A stretch of DNA of 64,000 nt from contig JAURJQ010000002.1 in NCBI GenBank assembly GCA_030832185.1, forward strand, positions 1-64,000, written 5' to 3'. The notes beneath the pieces are model-generated. The model was not told the origin of the DNA and ran no database searches. It saw only the letters and a program-made list of their open reading frames with translations. This document shows positions 8,150 through 15,705 of the stretch, one piece after another. Source of the DNA: Chitinophagales bacterium (GTDB lineage Bacteria > Bacteroidota > Bacteroidia > Chitinophagales > JADJOU01). Each line of letters opens with the position of its first letter. Within the stretch, counting starts at the first letter, position 1. Made by a program: the position numbers and the translations under genes.

Positions 8150-9616
8150 TTACAAGTCGATTTTTCTAATTACATTGCCAAATAAAGTCACTTGAGTACA
8201 ATCCGCAATTTCTACCTCTACATAGTCTCCTATATTCCATCTATCTTTAGTGATGACTACTTTTTTGTTCCCATCCGTTCGGCCTACTAGCTGCTGATCT
8301 GAGCGTCGAGCCGTATATTCTAAAAGCACGATTTGTTTGGTGCCAATTTGCTCTTTATGGCGCTGCAGCGCATGCTGATTTTGTTTGGCTATAATTTCTT
8401 CTAGTCTTCTTTTTTTGACATCTTCTGGTATGTCATCTTTAAACTTCTTAGCTGCCAAGGTTCCAGGTCTTTCACTATAGAAAAACATATAATTGAGATC
8501 ATAGACTACCTCATCCATAAGGCTCAGCGTTTCTTGATGCTCGGCTTCCGTTTCTCCACAGAATCCTGCTATAATATCAGAGGAAATAGCACAATTGGGC
8601 ATATGTTTACGTATCGCCGCAATCCTATTTAAATACCATTCTCTACTATATGTCCTATTCATGCGGTCTAATACCGAACTGCTGCCACTCTGTACCGGTA
8701 GATGGATATAGTTGCAAATATTGGCGTATCGCCCCATAACCTCTAGCACATCATCACTCATATCTTTAGGATGAGAGGTAGAGAAGCGCACACGAAGGGA
8801 AGGGGATACCTTGGCTACCATTTCCAGTAGTTGTGAAAAATTAATGACACCTTCTTCATATTTAGCATCTACTAAATTTTTACCTTTTAGTTTTTCATTT
8901 TCTGTCCAGCGGTAGCTATCTACATTCTGTCCAAGAAGAGTCACTTCTTTATATCCTTGCGCAACCATTTCTTTGGCTTCATGCACTATCGTATCTGCAG
9001 GTCTGCTGCGTTCGCGCCCGCGCGTGAATGGCACTACACAGAAGGCACACATGTTATCACAGCCTCGCATAATGGAAATATAACCAGTCACTCCATTGGA
9101 GCTATAGCGCACTGGCGCTATATCGGCATAGGTTTCTTCTCGACTCAGTAGCACATTGACAGCTTTTTGTCCACCATCTACATCGCTTATCATTCTAGGT
9201 AAATCTCGGTAGGTATCTGGACCTGCCACCAGGTCTACTAGTTTTTCTTCATCTATTAGCTTTGATTTCAAACGCTCTGCCATGCAGCCGAGTACTCCTA
9301 CCACAAGACCTTTCTTAATCTTTTTCAAATGATTGAGCTGCGTCAATCTATTTCGGACGGTCTGCTCTGCTTTATCACGGATAGAACAGGTGTTGAGAAA
9401 TATTAAATCGGCTTCTTTTTCATTATCCGTTCCTTGAAATCCCGATTGATTGAGAACTGCGGCGACGATTTCACTATCACTCACATTCATCTGACAGCCG
9501 TAGCTCTCTATATAATATTTTTTTGTATTGGATGCAGGAATGTCAGTCTCTCTTCCTTTGGAAGAAATGATGACATCATTTTCTAATAAATCGCTGTGAT
9601 ATATCTGTTCGCTCAT
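8150..9616 (-). CDS. miaB: tRNA-2-methylthio-N6-dimethylallyladenosine synthase
   Basis: Radical-SAM enzyme that adds a methylthio group to i6A37 of tRNAs reading UNN codons. Three cysteines of the N-terminal UPF0004 domain are present (C41 in GCQMN, C77 in NTCSIR, C111 in GCMAER) and bind the auxiliary cluster. The radical-SAM motif CxxxCxxC is C186, C190, C193 in RGCDNMCAFC. A TRAM domain ends the protein (about 410–488). The length of 488 is slightly above average because of a 30-residue N-terminal extension usual in Bacteroidota. It is the first gene of the operon that ends with secG. Confidence 0.97.
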   Translation of the reverse strand: MSEQIYHSDLLENDVIISSKGRETDIPASNTKKYYIESYGCQMNVSDSEIVAAVLNQSGFQGTDNEKEADLIFLNTCSIRDKAEQTVRNRLTQLNHLKKIKKGLVVGVLGCMAERLKSKLIDEEKLVDLVAGPDTYRDLPRMISDVDGGQKAVNVLLSREETYADIAPVRYSSNGVTGYISIMRGCDNMCAFCVVPFTRGRERSRPADTIVHEAKEMVAQGYKEVTLLGQNVDSYRWTENEKLKGKNLVDAKYEEGVINFSQLLEMVAKVSPSLRVRFSTSHPKDMSDDVLEVMGRYANICNYIHLPVQSGSSSVLDRMNRTYSREWYLNRIAAIRKHMPNCAISSDIIAGFCGETEAEHQETLSLMDEVVYDLNYMFFYSERPGTLAAKKFKDDIPEDVKKRRLEEIIAKQNQHALQRHKEQIGTKQIVLLEYTARRSDQQLVGRTDGNKKVVITKDRWNIGDYVEVEIADCTQVTLFGNVIRKIDL

Positions 9617-9641
9617 GAATCTATCCCTAAATTTGGGACAA

Positions 9642-9649
9642 CAAAGATA
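9642..9649 (-). promoter_or_regulatory. -7 promoter element of miaB operon
   Basis: Minus-strand TATCTTTG, a perfect TAnnTTTG Bacteroidota -7 box, 26 bases before the miaB start. TTGACA lies about 22 bases further upstream. The inverted repeat TGACA-AAA-TGTCA (9661–9673) sits between the two elements and could be an operator. Confidence 0.6.
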
Positions 9650-9725
9650 GTAAAAAAATATGACAAAATGTCAAGAATTCAATAGTAAATATTCTGCAAA
9701 TACTAAACATTGCGTATTGAAGGCC

Positions 9726-10316
9726 CTAATCTTTTAATATTCCTTGGATAACCATTTGATTTAAAGAGTATTGAGCGTATTCCCAAAGTAATTTTGATCC
9801 TTTATCTATGACTTTATTTTTATCAAATACCTGCTTTCTTTTTACGCCATGTTCATTCCATGTTGTCCCTTGATTTAAACAATTCGAAAGCATTGGCTGC
9901 AAGCGATCTATACTTCCTGCAAATAAAGCTTCTGATGTTTTTTTCTCTTCAAATTCTAGCCAGAGTTCAAAAAATTCATTTTTTTGATCGTCCGGGAGCA
10001 ATCCAAAAATACGTTCGGCTGCTAGTTTCTCTTTTTCAAAAATGTCCTCTCTATGCTCAGCATAGAGAAAGGTATCTCCTGCATCGATTTCCACTATATC
10101 GTGAATAAGTAGCATTTTTATTACTTTGAATATATCAATCGGTTCATTGGCGTGTGGAGCCAATACCATAGCCATCATACATATATGCCACGAATGCTCC
10201 GCATCGTTTTCATATTTTTCTCCAGAATAGGTTTTTGATTTGCGATAAATAGATTTCACCTTATCTATTTCAATAAGGAAGTCCATTTGTTTTAACAAAT
10301 TCAAATCTGTTTTCAT
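9726..10316 (-). CDS. HD-domain nucleotidase/phosphohydrolase (YfbR/HDDC2-like)
   Basis: Metal-dependent hydrolase of 196 residues. The HD signature is intact: EHSWH at 40–44, HD at 72–73 and EIDAGD at 76–81, with a further Asp in SIDRLQPM, the pattern of 5'-deoxynucleotidase YfbR and its HDDC2 relatives. I start at the ATG at 10316 (MKTDLNLLKQMDF), which follows AGGGAA; the frame is open 39 bases further, into the end of dgkA. The family usually dephosphorylates deoxynucleoside monophosphates. That activity is inferred. Confidence 0.85.
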   Translation of the reverse strand: MKTDLNLLKQMDFLIEIDKVKSIYRKSKTYSGEKYENDAEHSWHICMMAMVLAPHANEPIDIFKVIKMLLIHDIVEIDAGDTFLYAEHREDIFEKEKLAAERIFGLLPDDQKNEFFELWLEFEEKKTSEALFAGSIDRLQPMLSNCLNQGTTWNEHGVKRKQVFDKNKVIDKGSKLLWEYAQYSLNQMVIQGILKD

Positions 10317-10335
10317 TTCCCTTAGTTTCTGATTT

Positions 10336-10677
10336 TTATATTTTACTCCATACAATTATACCCCACACAACCACAGCGAAAACAGCCAATACTATTACCG
10401 CTCCTGCGGCGCAGTCTTTTGCGACTTTGGCTAATTCGGATAATTCTGTGGTAGATAAATCGACGACTGATTCGATGGCGGTATTCACTAATTCAGCAAA
10501 AAATACTAAAGCGGAGAGAATAAGGCAAATCATCCATTCCATTTTTTCAAATCGGAAGTAGAAGGCAGACATGAGCATAAAAATAAATCCGAGGAGATGG
10601 ATTCTGAAATTAGCTTGTGTTCTAAAACAATAAGAAATCCCATTCCAAGCGTATTGAAAAGATTTAAGAAGTCGCAT
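10336..10677 (-). CDS. dgkA: diacylglycerol/undecaprenol kinase (DgkA family)
   Basis: Small integral membrane kinase. Three hydrophobic segments at about 27–43, 47–66 and 90–110 are typical. The active-site signature is visible as AELVNTAIESVVD at 61–73 and KDCAAGAV at 87–94, with ANFRIH near 22–27. At 113 residues the length is normal. It may recycle diacylglycerol or, as in Gram-positive relatives, phosphorylate undecaprenol; the sequence does not decide. It lies six bases after the dtd stop in a run of minus-strand housekeeping genes. Confidence 0.93.
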   Translation of the reverse strand: MRLLKSFQYAWNGISYCFRTQANFRIHLLGFIFMLMSAFYFRFEKMEWMICLILSALVFFAELVNTAIESVVDLSTTELSELAKVAKDCAAGAVIVLAVFAVVVWGIIVWSKI

Positions 10678-10683
10678 ATCGCA

Positions 10684-11133
10684 TCATTTTTTTTTACTGT
10701 CCAATACTATAGTTACAGGGCCCTCATTGACCAAACTCACTTTCATATCCGCACCGAAAATTCCTTTCTCTACTTCTTTACCTGTTTCTGTCGAAAGTCT
10801 AGAACAAAATTCTTCATACATTTTCTTCGCTATATCGGGCGCTGCTGCTTCCAAATAGGAAGGGCGGTTTCCTTTTTTTGTATTGGCATAGAGTGTAAAT
10901 TGACTTATGACCAAACAATTACCATCAATTGATTTTAGATCTAAATTCATTTTTCCTTCTGGGTCAGAAAAGACTCTGAGCTGAGAAATTTTCCCTACGA
11001 GATAGTCCATATCTTCTTTGGTATCCTCCTGACCTATACCAAGTAGAATAAGAAATCCCAGGCCTATTTCGCCTTCAATTTTTCCATCCACGGCCACTGC
11101 AGCATGGCCTACTCTTTGAACTACAGCGCGCAT
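10684..11133 (-). CDS. dtd: D-aminoacyl-tRNA deacylase
   Basis: Removes D-amino acids (and glycine from tRNA-Ala) wrongly attached to tRNA. Numbering from the ATG at 11133, the two family motifs are SQFTL at 77–81 and the Gly-cisPro motif NEGPVT at 136–141; NRPSYLEAA at 89–97 is also conserved. At 149 residues the length is exact for bacterial DTD. The frame is open 96 bases upstream into rsgA, but MRAVVQRV is the invariant start of the family. Only two bases separate it from the rsgA stop. Confidence 0.96.
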   Translation of the reverse strand: MRAVVQRVGHAAVAVDGKIEGEIGLGFLILLGIGQEDTKEDMDYLVGKISQLRVFSDPEGKMNLDLKSIDGNCLVISQFTLYANTKKGNRPSYLEAAAPDIAKKMYEEFCSRLSTETGKEVEKGIFGADMKVSLVNEGPVTIVLDSKKK

Positions 11134-11135
11134 AT

Positions 11136-12113
11136 CTATCGTTTGATCCAGTCCCGTTTTTTCAATTCCCAACTCTTCGCTTGCTCTCGAATATCCTCTA
11201 TGATACCTAGATAATTTCCATACCGCCATGGACTGATATGGCCAGATCTAATGGCCTCTATGACTTTACAATCAGGTTCATTTAGATGTAGACAATTATG
11301 AAATTTGCATTGGTTGAGATAAGGGGTAAATTCTCTGAAAAAATCTTTCAACTCATATTCTTCGGTATGCAATATGCCGAACTCTTTGATGCCCGGGGTA
11401 TCTATAATTTCCGCATGATATGCTTTCAATCGAAACATTTCAGAAAACGTAGTCGTATGCATTCCCTTTTCATGTACCTTAGATATATCACCTATCTTGA
11501 GATTGAGTGAGGGGTCTAGTTCATTTAGAAGGCTAGATTTGCCCACTCCAGAATGCCCAGAAAATAAAATACGTTTATTCGCGATTATTTGTTTCAACTC
11601 TTCTATACCTTCACCGGTGATGGTCGAGGTACATAATACGGTATATCCAATTTTACTATAGGTATTGATCCAGTCATTGAGAATGGTGCGATCCTTTTCT
11701 CTGAGGTCATCTACTTTGTTGATCAGGATCATAGTAGGTATACGATAGGCCTCCGTAGATACTAAAAACCGATCTATAAATCCAGTGGATGTCCTTGGTT
11801 TTTTGATAGCTCCTACGACTACCGCTAGGTCAATATTAGCCGCAATGATATGCCGCATGGCTTTTCTCTTCGGGCTCTGGCGAATCACATAGTTTTTTCG
11901 TGGTTCTATCTCGCTGATGACATAGTCTCCGAGCTCAGTCTCTATCGACACGATATCACCCACGGCTATAGGATTGGTATCTCGGCTACCTTCCGCTCTG
12001 AATATACCTTTCAGGCGAGCCTCAAGTTCTAGATTTTTTTCATAGATATAGACCTGATACCAGATTCCAGTAAATTTGACGACGACTCCTTTCAATGCGG
12101 GGGATTTTTTCAA
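11136..12113 (-). CDS. rsgA: ribosome small-subunit-dependent GTPase A
   Basis: Circularly permuted GTPase that acts late in 30S subunit maturation. An OB fold (about 1–70) is followed by the permuted G motifs: G4 NKVD at 132–135, G1 GHSGVGKSS at 186–194 and G3 DTPG at 238–241. A zinc finger near the C-terminus has Cys269, Cys274, His276 and Cys282. The length of 325 is normal. It begins four bases after the lipase-like gene ends and runs directly into dtd, so the run from the hydrolase gene to the HD gene is probably one transcript. Confidence 0.97.
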   Translation of the reverse strand: MKKSPALKGVVVKFTGIWYQVYIYEKNLELEARLKGIFRAEGSRDTNPIAVGDIVSIETELGDYVISEIEPRKNYVIRQSPKRKAMRHIIAANIDLAVVVGAIKKPRTSTGFIDRFLVSTEAYRIPTMILINKVDDLREKDRTILNDWINTYSKIGYTVLCTSTITGEGIEELKQIIANKRILFSGHSGVGKSSLLNELDPSLNLKIGDISKVHEKGMHTTTFSEMFRLKAYHAEIIDTPGIKEFGILHTEEYELKDFFREFTPYLNQCKFHNCLHLNEPDCKVIEAIRSGHISPWRYGNYLGIIEDIREQAKSWELKKRDWIKR

Positions 12114-12117
12114 TATA

Positions 12118-12942
12118 TTATCGCATAACTACATGAATGGACAACCAGTCTAGAATATTTTCGAATAATTCTTCTCGACACAGGTCATGATGCAGCTCGT
12201 GGTAGCCATTCTCATAGGATATGAAATCTATTTTCGCATTCCCCTGAGAAAATTTTTGTGAAGCTTCATGGCTCGTCAGCATATCTCCACTCCCATGAAA
12301 GACTAAGGTAGGTATATAGAATTCCTTTGCCTTCTCTACCATCTTCATTCCCTTTAGATAGAGTGGAAAAAACAAGGCGGGTGTGATTCTGCCATGTACT
12401 AGTTTATCTGATTTATAGTTCTCTACCTCTTCAGGTATGCGACTGATATAGGCGGGATTTAGATTGGTCGTATCATGAAATGGAGGATAAATTTTATACA
12501 TAAGCTTGCCTAGAAAGTATTTAAATACATTCGGCTTGATCGCTAATTTCAACCATGGAGAGGATAGTATCAGTGACTTCACCAGGGGCTTGCGCTTGAG
12601 CACATAATTGGTCAAAATATTTCCGCCCATACTATGGCCATAAAGGATAATGGGCTTTTCAGGAAAATCCTGTTTGACCTTTTCTAAGAATAAATCTAGT
12701 ACGTTATAAAAATCTGAAAATTTATGAATATGCCCGCGCTTGCCATAGCTCAATCCATGACCTGGCAGATCCAGCGCACAGACAGCATAGTTATATCTAT
12801 TAAACTGGCGCGCCCATGACTCATATCTACCTGAATGCTCTCCTAATCCATGAATAAGAACGATATTGGCATTGCTCGTCTCTCCCGAAAAATACTGATA
12901 ATGGATTGGTTGATCATTATAAAAAAGAAAATTTTTTGTCAT
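12118..12942 (-). CDS. alpha/beta hydrolase, monoacylglycerol lipase/lysophospholipase-like
   Basis: Serine hydrolase of the Hydrolase_4/PldB type, 274 residues, no signal peptide. The oxyanion motif HGLGEHSGRY is at 31–40, the nucleophile elbow GHSMGG puts Ser at 104, the acid is probably the Asp in GSGDMLT near 220, and the His is in GYHELHHD near 246. This arrangement is that of monoacylglycerol lipases and lysophospholipase L2. Substrate is inferred only. A TAnnTTTG box lies 19 bases before the start. Confidence 0.85.
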   Translation of the reverse strand: MTKNFLFYNDQPIHYQYFSGETSNANIVLIHGLGEHSGRYESWARQFNRYNYAVCALDLPGHGLSYGKRGHIHKFSDFYNVLDLFLEKVKQDFPEKPIILYGHSMGGNILTNYVLKRKPLVKSLILSSPWLKLAIKPNVFKYFLGKLMYKIYPPFHDTTNLNPAYISRIPEEVENYKSDKLVHGRITPALFFPLYLKGMKMVEKAKEFYIPTLVFHGSGDMLTSHEASQKFSQGNAKIDFISYENGYHELHHDLCREELFENILDWLSIHVVMR

Positions 12943-12960
12943 TTTGTATAGCTAATGAAA

Positions 12961-12968
12961 CAAATGTA
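12961..12968 (-). promoter_or_regulatory. -7 promoter element of the hydrolase–rsgA–dtd group
   Basis: Minus-strand TACATTTG matches TAnnTTTG perfectly and lies 19 bases before the start of the hydrolase gene. Confidence 0.55.
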
Positions 12969-13011
12969 AGAGAATTCATGTTATTCCCGATGTAAAAATA
13001 CAACAGAAAAT

Positions 13012-13398
13012 TTGGATTTAGAGTTTCTTTCGAGTCGATATTCCCTCTATCATTTAGAACACTTTTTTTGCTACCTGATGGAGGATGTCAATGTGTCTCC
13101 AGACTTGAGGCATAAGGTGAGACTCTGTTTCCAGGAGGCGGTCACTAATGCCGTGGTACATGGAAACCAGTATGACGAAAAAAAATACGTACATATTTCC
13201 CTCATTCAAGATACAGATAAACTCATTCTGAAAATAAAAGATGAAGGCCAAGGCTTCGATTTAGACCAAACCCACAATCCATTGGAAAAAACTAATTTAA
13301 ACTTACCCGGAGGCAGAGGTATTTTCCTTATCAAAGAGTATGCAAATTTCTTGGATTATACAGAGGAAAATACGCTCGTTATCGAGTTTGGGCTATAA
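13012..13398 (+). CDS. RsbW-like ATP-binding anti-sigma/histidine-kinase-fold protein
   Basis: A 128-residue stand-alone GHKL ATPase domain of the HATPase_c_2/RsbW type. The N box reads QEAVTNAVVHGN (about 40–51), the G1 box DEGQGFD (about 77–83) and the G2 box GGRGIFLIK (about 99–107). Such proteins act as anti-sigma factor serine kinases. No anti-anti-sigma (STAS) or sigma gene is next to it. The only reasonable start is a TTG at 13012, since the frame holds no ATG before it. Partner and role are open. Confidence 0.82.
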   Translation: MDLEFLSSRYSLYHLEHFFCYLMEDVNVSPDLRHKVRLCFQEAVTNAVVHGNQYDEKKYVHISLIQDTDKLILKIKDEGQGFDLDQTHNPLEKTNLNLPGGRGIFLIKEYANFLDYTEENTLVIEFGL

Positions 13399-13413
13399 AG
13401 AGAAATTATATCC

Positions 13414-13444
13414 TATTCGATGCAGTCAAAGACTGCATTGAATA
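13414..13444. terminator. long hairpin between convergent genes
   Basis: TATTCGATGCAGTC (13414–13427) pairs with GACTGCATTGAATA (13431–13444) over 14 base pairs with one G·U pair and a loop of AAA. It lies between two converging genes. No T run follows on either strand, so it may be a weak bidirectional terminator or an RNA-stabilising structure. Confidence 0.5.
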
Positions 13445-13456
13445 TGGATACTTTAA

Positions 13457-13777
13457 TTACTTCTTTCTATTTCCAACTAAATTTTCCACCTTTTCTATTT
13501 CGATATAGGCTTTTAAGTCTGAAACATATTTTTCGAATGCCTTAATTCCAATTTTTGTTACGGAGCAAATAGTGACCGGATAATTATTTTTAAAGCCCTT
13601 TGTTACTTTAATATACTTAGCTTCTTTTAGTTTATCCAATTGCAAACTGAGGTTGCCAGCACTGGCATTGGTTTGTTCTTTTAGATACACAAATTCGGCA
13701 CTTTCTAGGCCCATTAAAATGCTAATAATGGCCAAACGCAGCTGAGAGTGTAAAATGGGATCTAACGTATTAAACAA
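13457..13777 (-). CDS. winged-helix transcriptional regulator (MarR/ArsR-like)
   Basis: A 106-residue DNA-binding protein. It begins with helices resembling FNTLDPILHSQLRLAIISIL, then a winged helix with recognition-helix sequence TNASAGNLSLQLDKLKEAKY and a wing VTKGFKNNYPVTICSVTKIG. This is the one-domain regulator class commonly paired with a membrane protein in Bacteroidota. It overlaps the membrane-protein gene by eight bases and is translated after it. The likely target is its own operon; no operator was identified. Confidence 0.85.
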   Translation of the reverse strand: MFNTLDPILHSQLRLAIISILMGLESAEFVYLKEQTNASAGNLSLQLDKLKEAKYIKVTKGFKNNYPVTICSVTKIGIKAFEKYVSDLKAYIEIEKVENLVGNRKK

Positions 13778-14357
13778 TGGCTTTGGTATTTTTCATTAAT
13801 AAGCCAGGGATAAGGCAAATAGATAATACGCCGATAGCCGTGATGAGGAATTTATAATCCATCGTTACATTGGGTATAAATACCGCCAATAGCATAGACA
13901 AGGCTCCACCTATGATTAAAGGCTTAAACTTTGTCATGCCACCAATGATAAAATTGACTACGCCAAACATTAATAATATCCCCAAACAAAACCCATCCAT
14001 GATATGGCCAGGATTGCCAATAAAAATCGCACCTAGGCCTATGCTAGCGCCTACCCATGCATACATGTATAGTTTTTCGTTTATAGGCACTACGGTTTCA
14101 TTTTTATCATCTTTTCGCGATTGAAGAAATGAAAGAATACCACCTACTGCAAACAAGATAGGCAAGGCATTTGCTATACTGGCTGTTGTTTCATTCGGAA
14201 AACGAAAAACGATAAAATTAGCTATTAAAACAATTAAGAGCACTGTACCCCATATGATGTAATAGTTTGAGGCGCCTGTTTTTTGATTAGCTGCCTGCTT
14301 CAATGACTGTTCTATGATATATATACTATCTTCTGTTGTTAACTTTTCTTGATTCAT
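13770..14357 (-). CDS. polytopic membrane protein paired with winged-helix regulator
   Basis: A 195-residue inner-membrane protein. After a hydrophilic N-terminus of about 28 residues come roughly six hydrophobic segments (around 30–50, 58–76, 92–112, 117–135, 143–160, 165–185). I do not recognise a named family. The eight-base overlap with the regulator gene indicates a two-gene unit. Function unknown. Confidence 0.7.
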   Translation of the reverse strand: MNQEKLTTEDSIYIIEQSLKQAANQKTGASNYYIIWGTVLLIVLIANFIVFRFPNETTASIANALPILFAVGGILSFLQSRKDDKNETVVPINEKLYMYAWVGASIGLGAIFIGNPGHIMDGFCLGILLMFGVVNFIIGGMTKFKPLIIGGALSMLLAVFIPNVTMDYKFLITAIGVLSICLIPGLLMKNTKAIV

Positions 14358-14664
14358 GATGAGTAATATTTAATTTAGTTACAAATGTAATATAGTTAAT
14401 TTTATTAACTATAATTATTTTATAAAAAACTAAATTTAAGCCGTCTTATTCATTCGTTTTTTTAAATCAAAGATTTAATTCTACTCTGACGCATTCAGAG
14501 ACTTCTCCGAATTGGGGATTTTGCAAATTCCTTCAACCGCACTCATGAGAAATCGACAATTCTATGGAATATCAGCGGGCTCTATATTTTTGAGAATATC
14601 CTCGTTTAGTATATTTAAATTGGCTATTAATAATTATCTATATCATTTTGTTGCTAAAATTTGT
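14358..14664. other. intergenic, nothing recognised
   Basis: About 300 bases between the membrane-protein gene and the orphan lipoprotein gene. It contains one small perfect hairpin, CTCTGA-CGCAT-TCAGAG (14484–14500), without a T run. An open frame at 14512–14787 on the plus strand overlaps the lipoprotein gene antiparallel and looks spurious. Confidence 0.4.
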
Positions 14665-15408
14665 TTAGTTCAATGCAATACCCACGACAAATCCTATCCA
14701 AGGTTTATTATTGTATATCCATATCTTTCGGTCGGGATTCAGAAGATAATCGTAACCTATAGCCAATCCAAAACTAGCTATGTTTGATTCAATAAAACCA
14801 GCAATTCCTGTCTGAATTATCATTCCACTGTATTCATCGGTCTTCTTATTCTGGGTGGTAAAGGGACTGATTAGTGTAGTACCTGGACCTGCAAAAAACC
14901 CAAAGTCGTAGCCACGGTTACTAATTTTATGATAACTCCTGCCCAACGGATCTCTTTTGCTCGTTATATGGTAGTAGTCATACCTCCAGCCAACATATAA
15001 AGCCATGTTTAAGTCTGTTGTCAACTGCGCAGGTAACCCATAAACAGATGGGCGGTATTTTAAAATAATTGAAGTGATATCAATATCAAGACCTTGCTTC
15101 TTAAAAACCATCGGATTCAATATAAGACTGTCAGATATTGTATTTAATGGGATAGTCAAAAATTGTTTTTTATCCGTTTGACGTTTTATGTGATGATATA
15201 TATCTATCTTTTCATCTGTAACATCTAAATAAACACCTTGGGCTTTTATAGTATCAGATTTCAATTTGTAATATCCACTGTTTAAACCATGAAGTGAAGC
15301 TTTTTCCAATGTATTGCAAGAAGAGAAAACTCCAATAACCCAAATTGCAATAACAATGTATTTACAACTTCTATTAATAAATAAACCGAATAATTTAAAG
15401 TGTTTCAT
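14665..15408 (-). CDS. predicted lipoprotein, possibly barrel-like, function unknown
   Basis: A 247-residue exported protein. A long N-terminal hydrophobic stretch ends in GVFSSC, a Bacteroidota-style lipobox with Cys near residue 31. The rest has alternating aromatic/polar segments (ALYVGWRYDYYHI, YDFGFFAGPGTTLISPF, GLAIGYDYLLNPD, KPWIGFVVGIALN) like outer-membrane barrel strands, and the last residues fit a terminal beta strand. I recognise no family. It stands alone between two gene-free gaps of about 300 bases and its third-position AT content is high. Confidence 0.6.
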   Translation of the reverse strand: MKHFKLFGLFINRSCKYIVIAIWVIGVFSSCNTLEKASLHGLNSGYYKLKSDTIKAQGVYLDVTDEKIDIYHHIKRQTDKKQFLTIPLNTISDSLILNPMVFKKQGLDIDITSIILKYRPSVYGLPAQLTTDLNMALYVGWRYDYYHITSKRDPLGRSYHKISNRGYDFGFFAGPGTTLISPFTTQNKKTDEYSGMIIQTGIAGFIESNIASFGLAIGYDYLLNPDRKIWIYNNKPWIGFVVGIALN

Positions 15409-15649
15409 TTGATCAAATTCTCTATAAATAATTCATTTGTTTAAAAATAAAGTTGGAGTTTATAATTGGCTATAACTCTATAGTATACGAAATTAATCGA
15501 ACTATAATTAAAATTGTATAATTTTTACTTTTGATTATTTATATCTATTAAAATCAGTGGTATACACAAATATATTAGTTGCGTATTCTATACTAGTTAG
15601 AATCAGTTATGGTTGTGCATATTTACTAGGTAAAGTTTCGTAATATCAT
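15409..15649. other. intergenic, nothing recognised
   Basis: AT-rich spacer upstream of the orphan lipoprotein gene and downstream of pnp. It carries the pnp terminator at its right end. No coding signal or clear promoter box was found. Confidence 0.4.
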
Positions 15650-15680
15650 AAAAAAAGCCTCCAGGATTATGAAGGCTTTT
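15650..15680 (-). terminator. Rho-independent terminator of pnp
   Basis: AAAAGCCT (15653–15660) pairs with AGGCTTTT (15673–15680). On the minus strand the stem is followed by T residues. It lies 26 bases past the pnp stop. Confidence 0.85.
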
Positions 15681-15705
15681 GTATTAGTTAAAATAAACTT
15701 ATTGA

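Noticed and set aside
11134-11229. N-terminal extension of dtd into rsgA
   Set aside because: D-aminoacyl-tRNA deacylases begin with MRAVVQRV, found at 11133.
14512-14787. Plus-strand open frame at the end of the orphan lipoprotein gene
   Set aside because: It overlaps the lipoprotein frame antiparallel, has no promoter box and resembles no protein.
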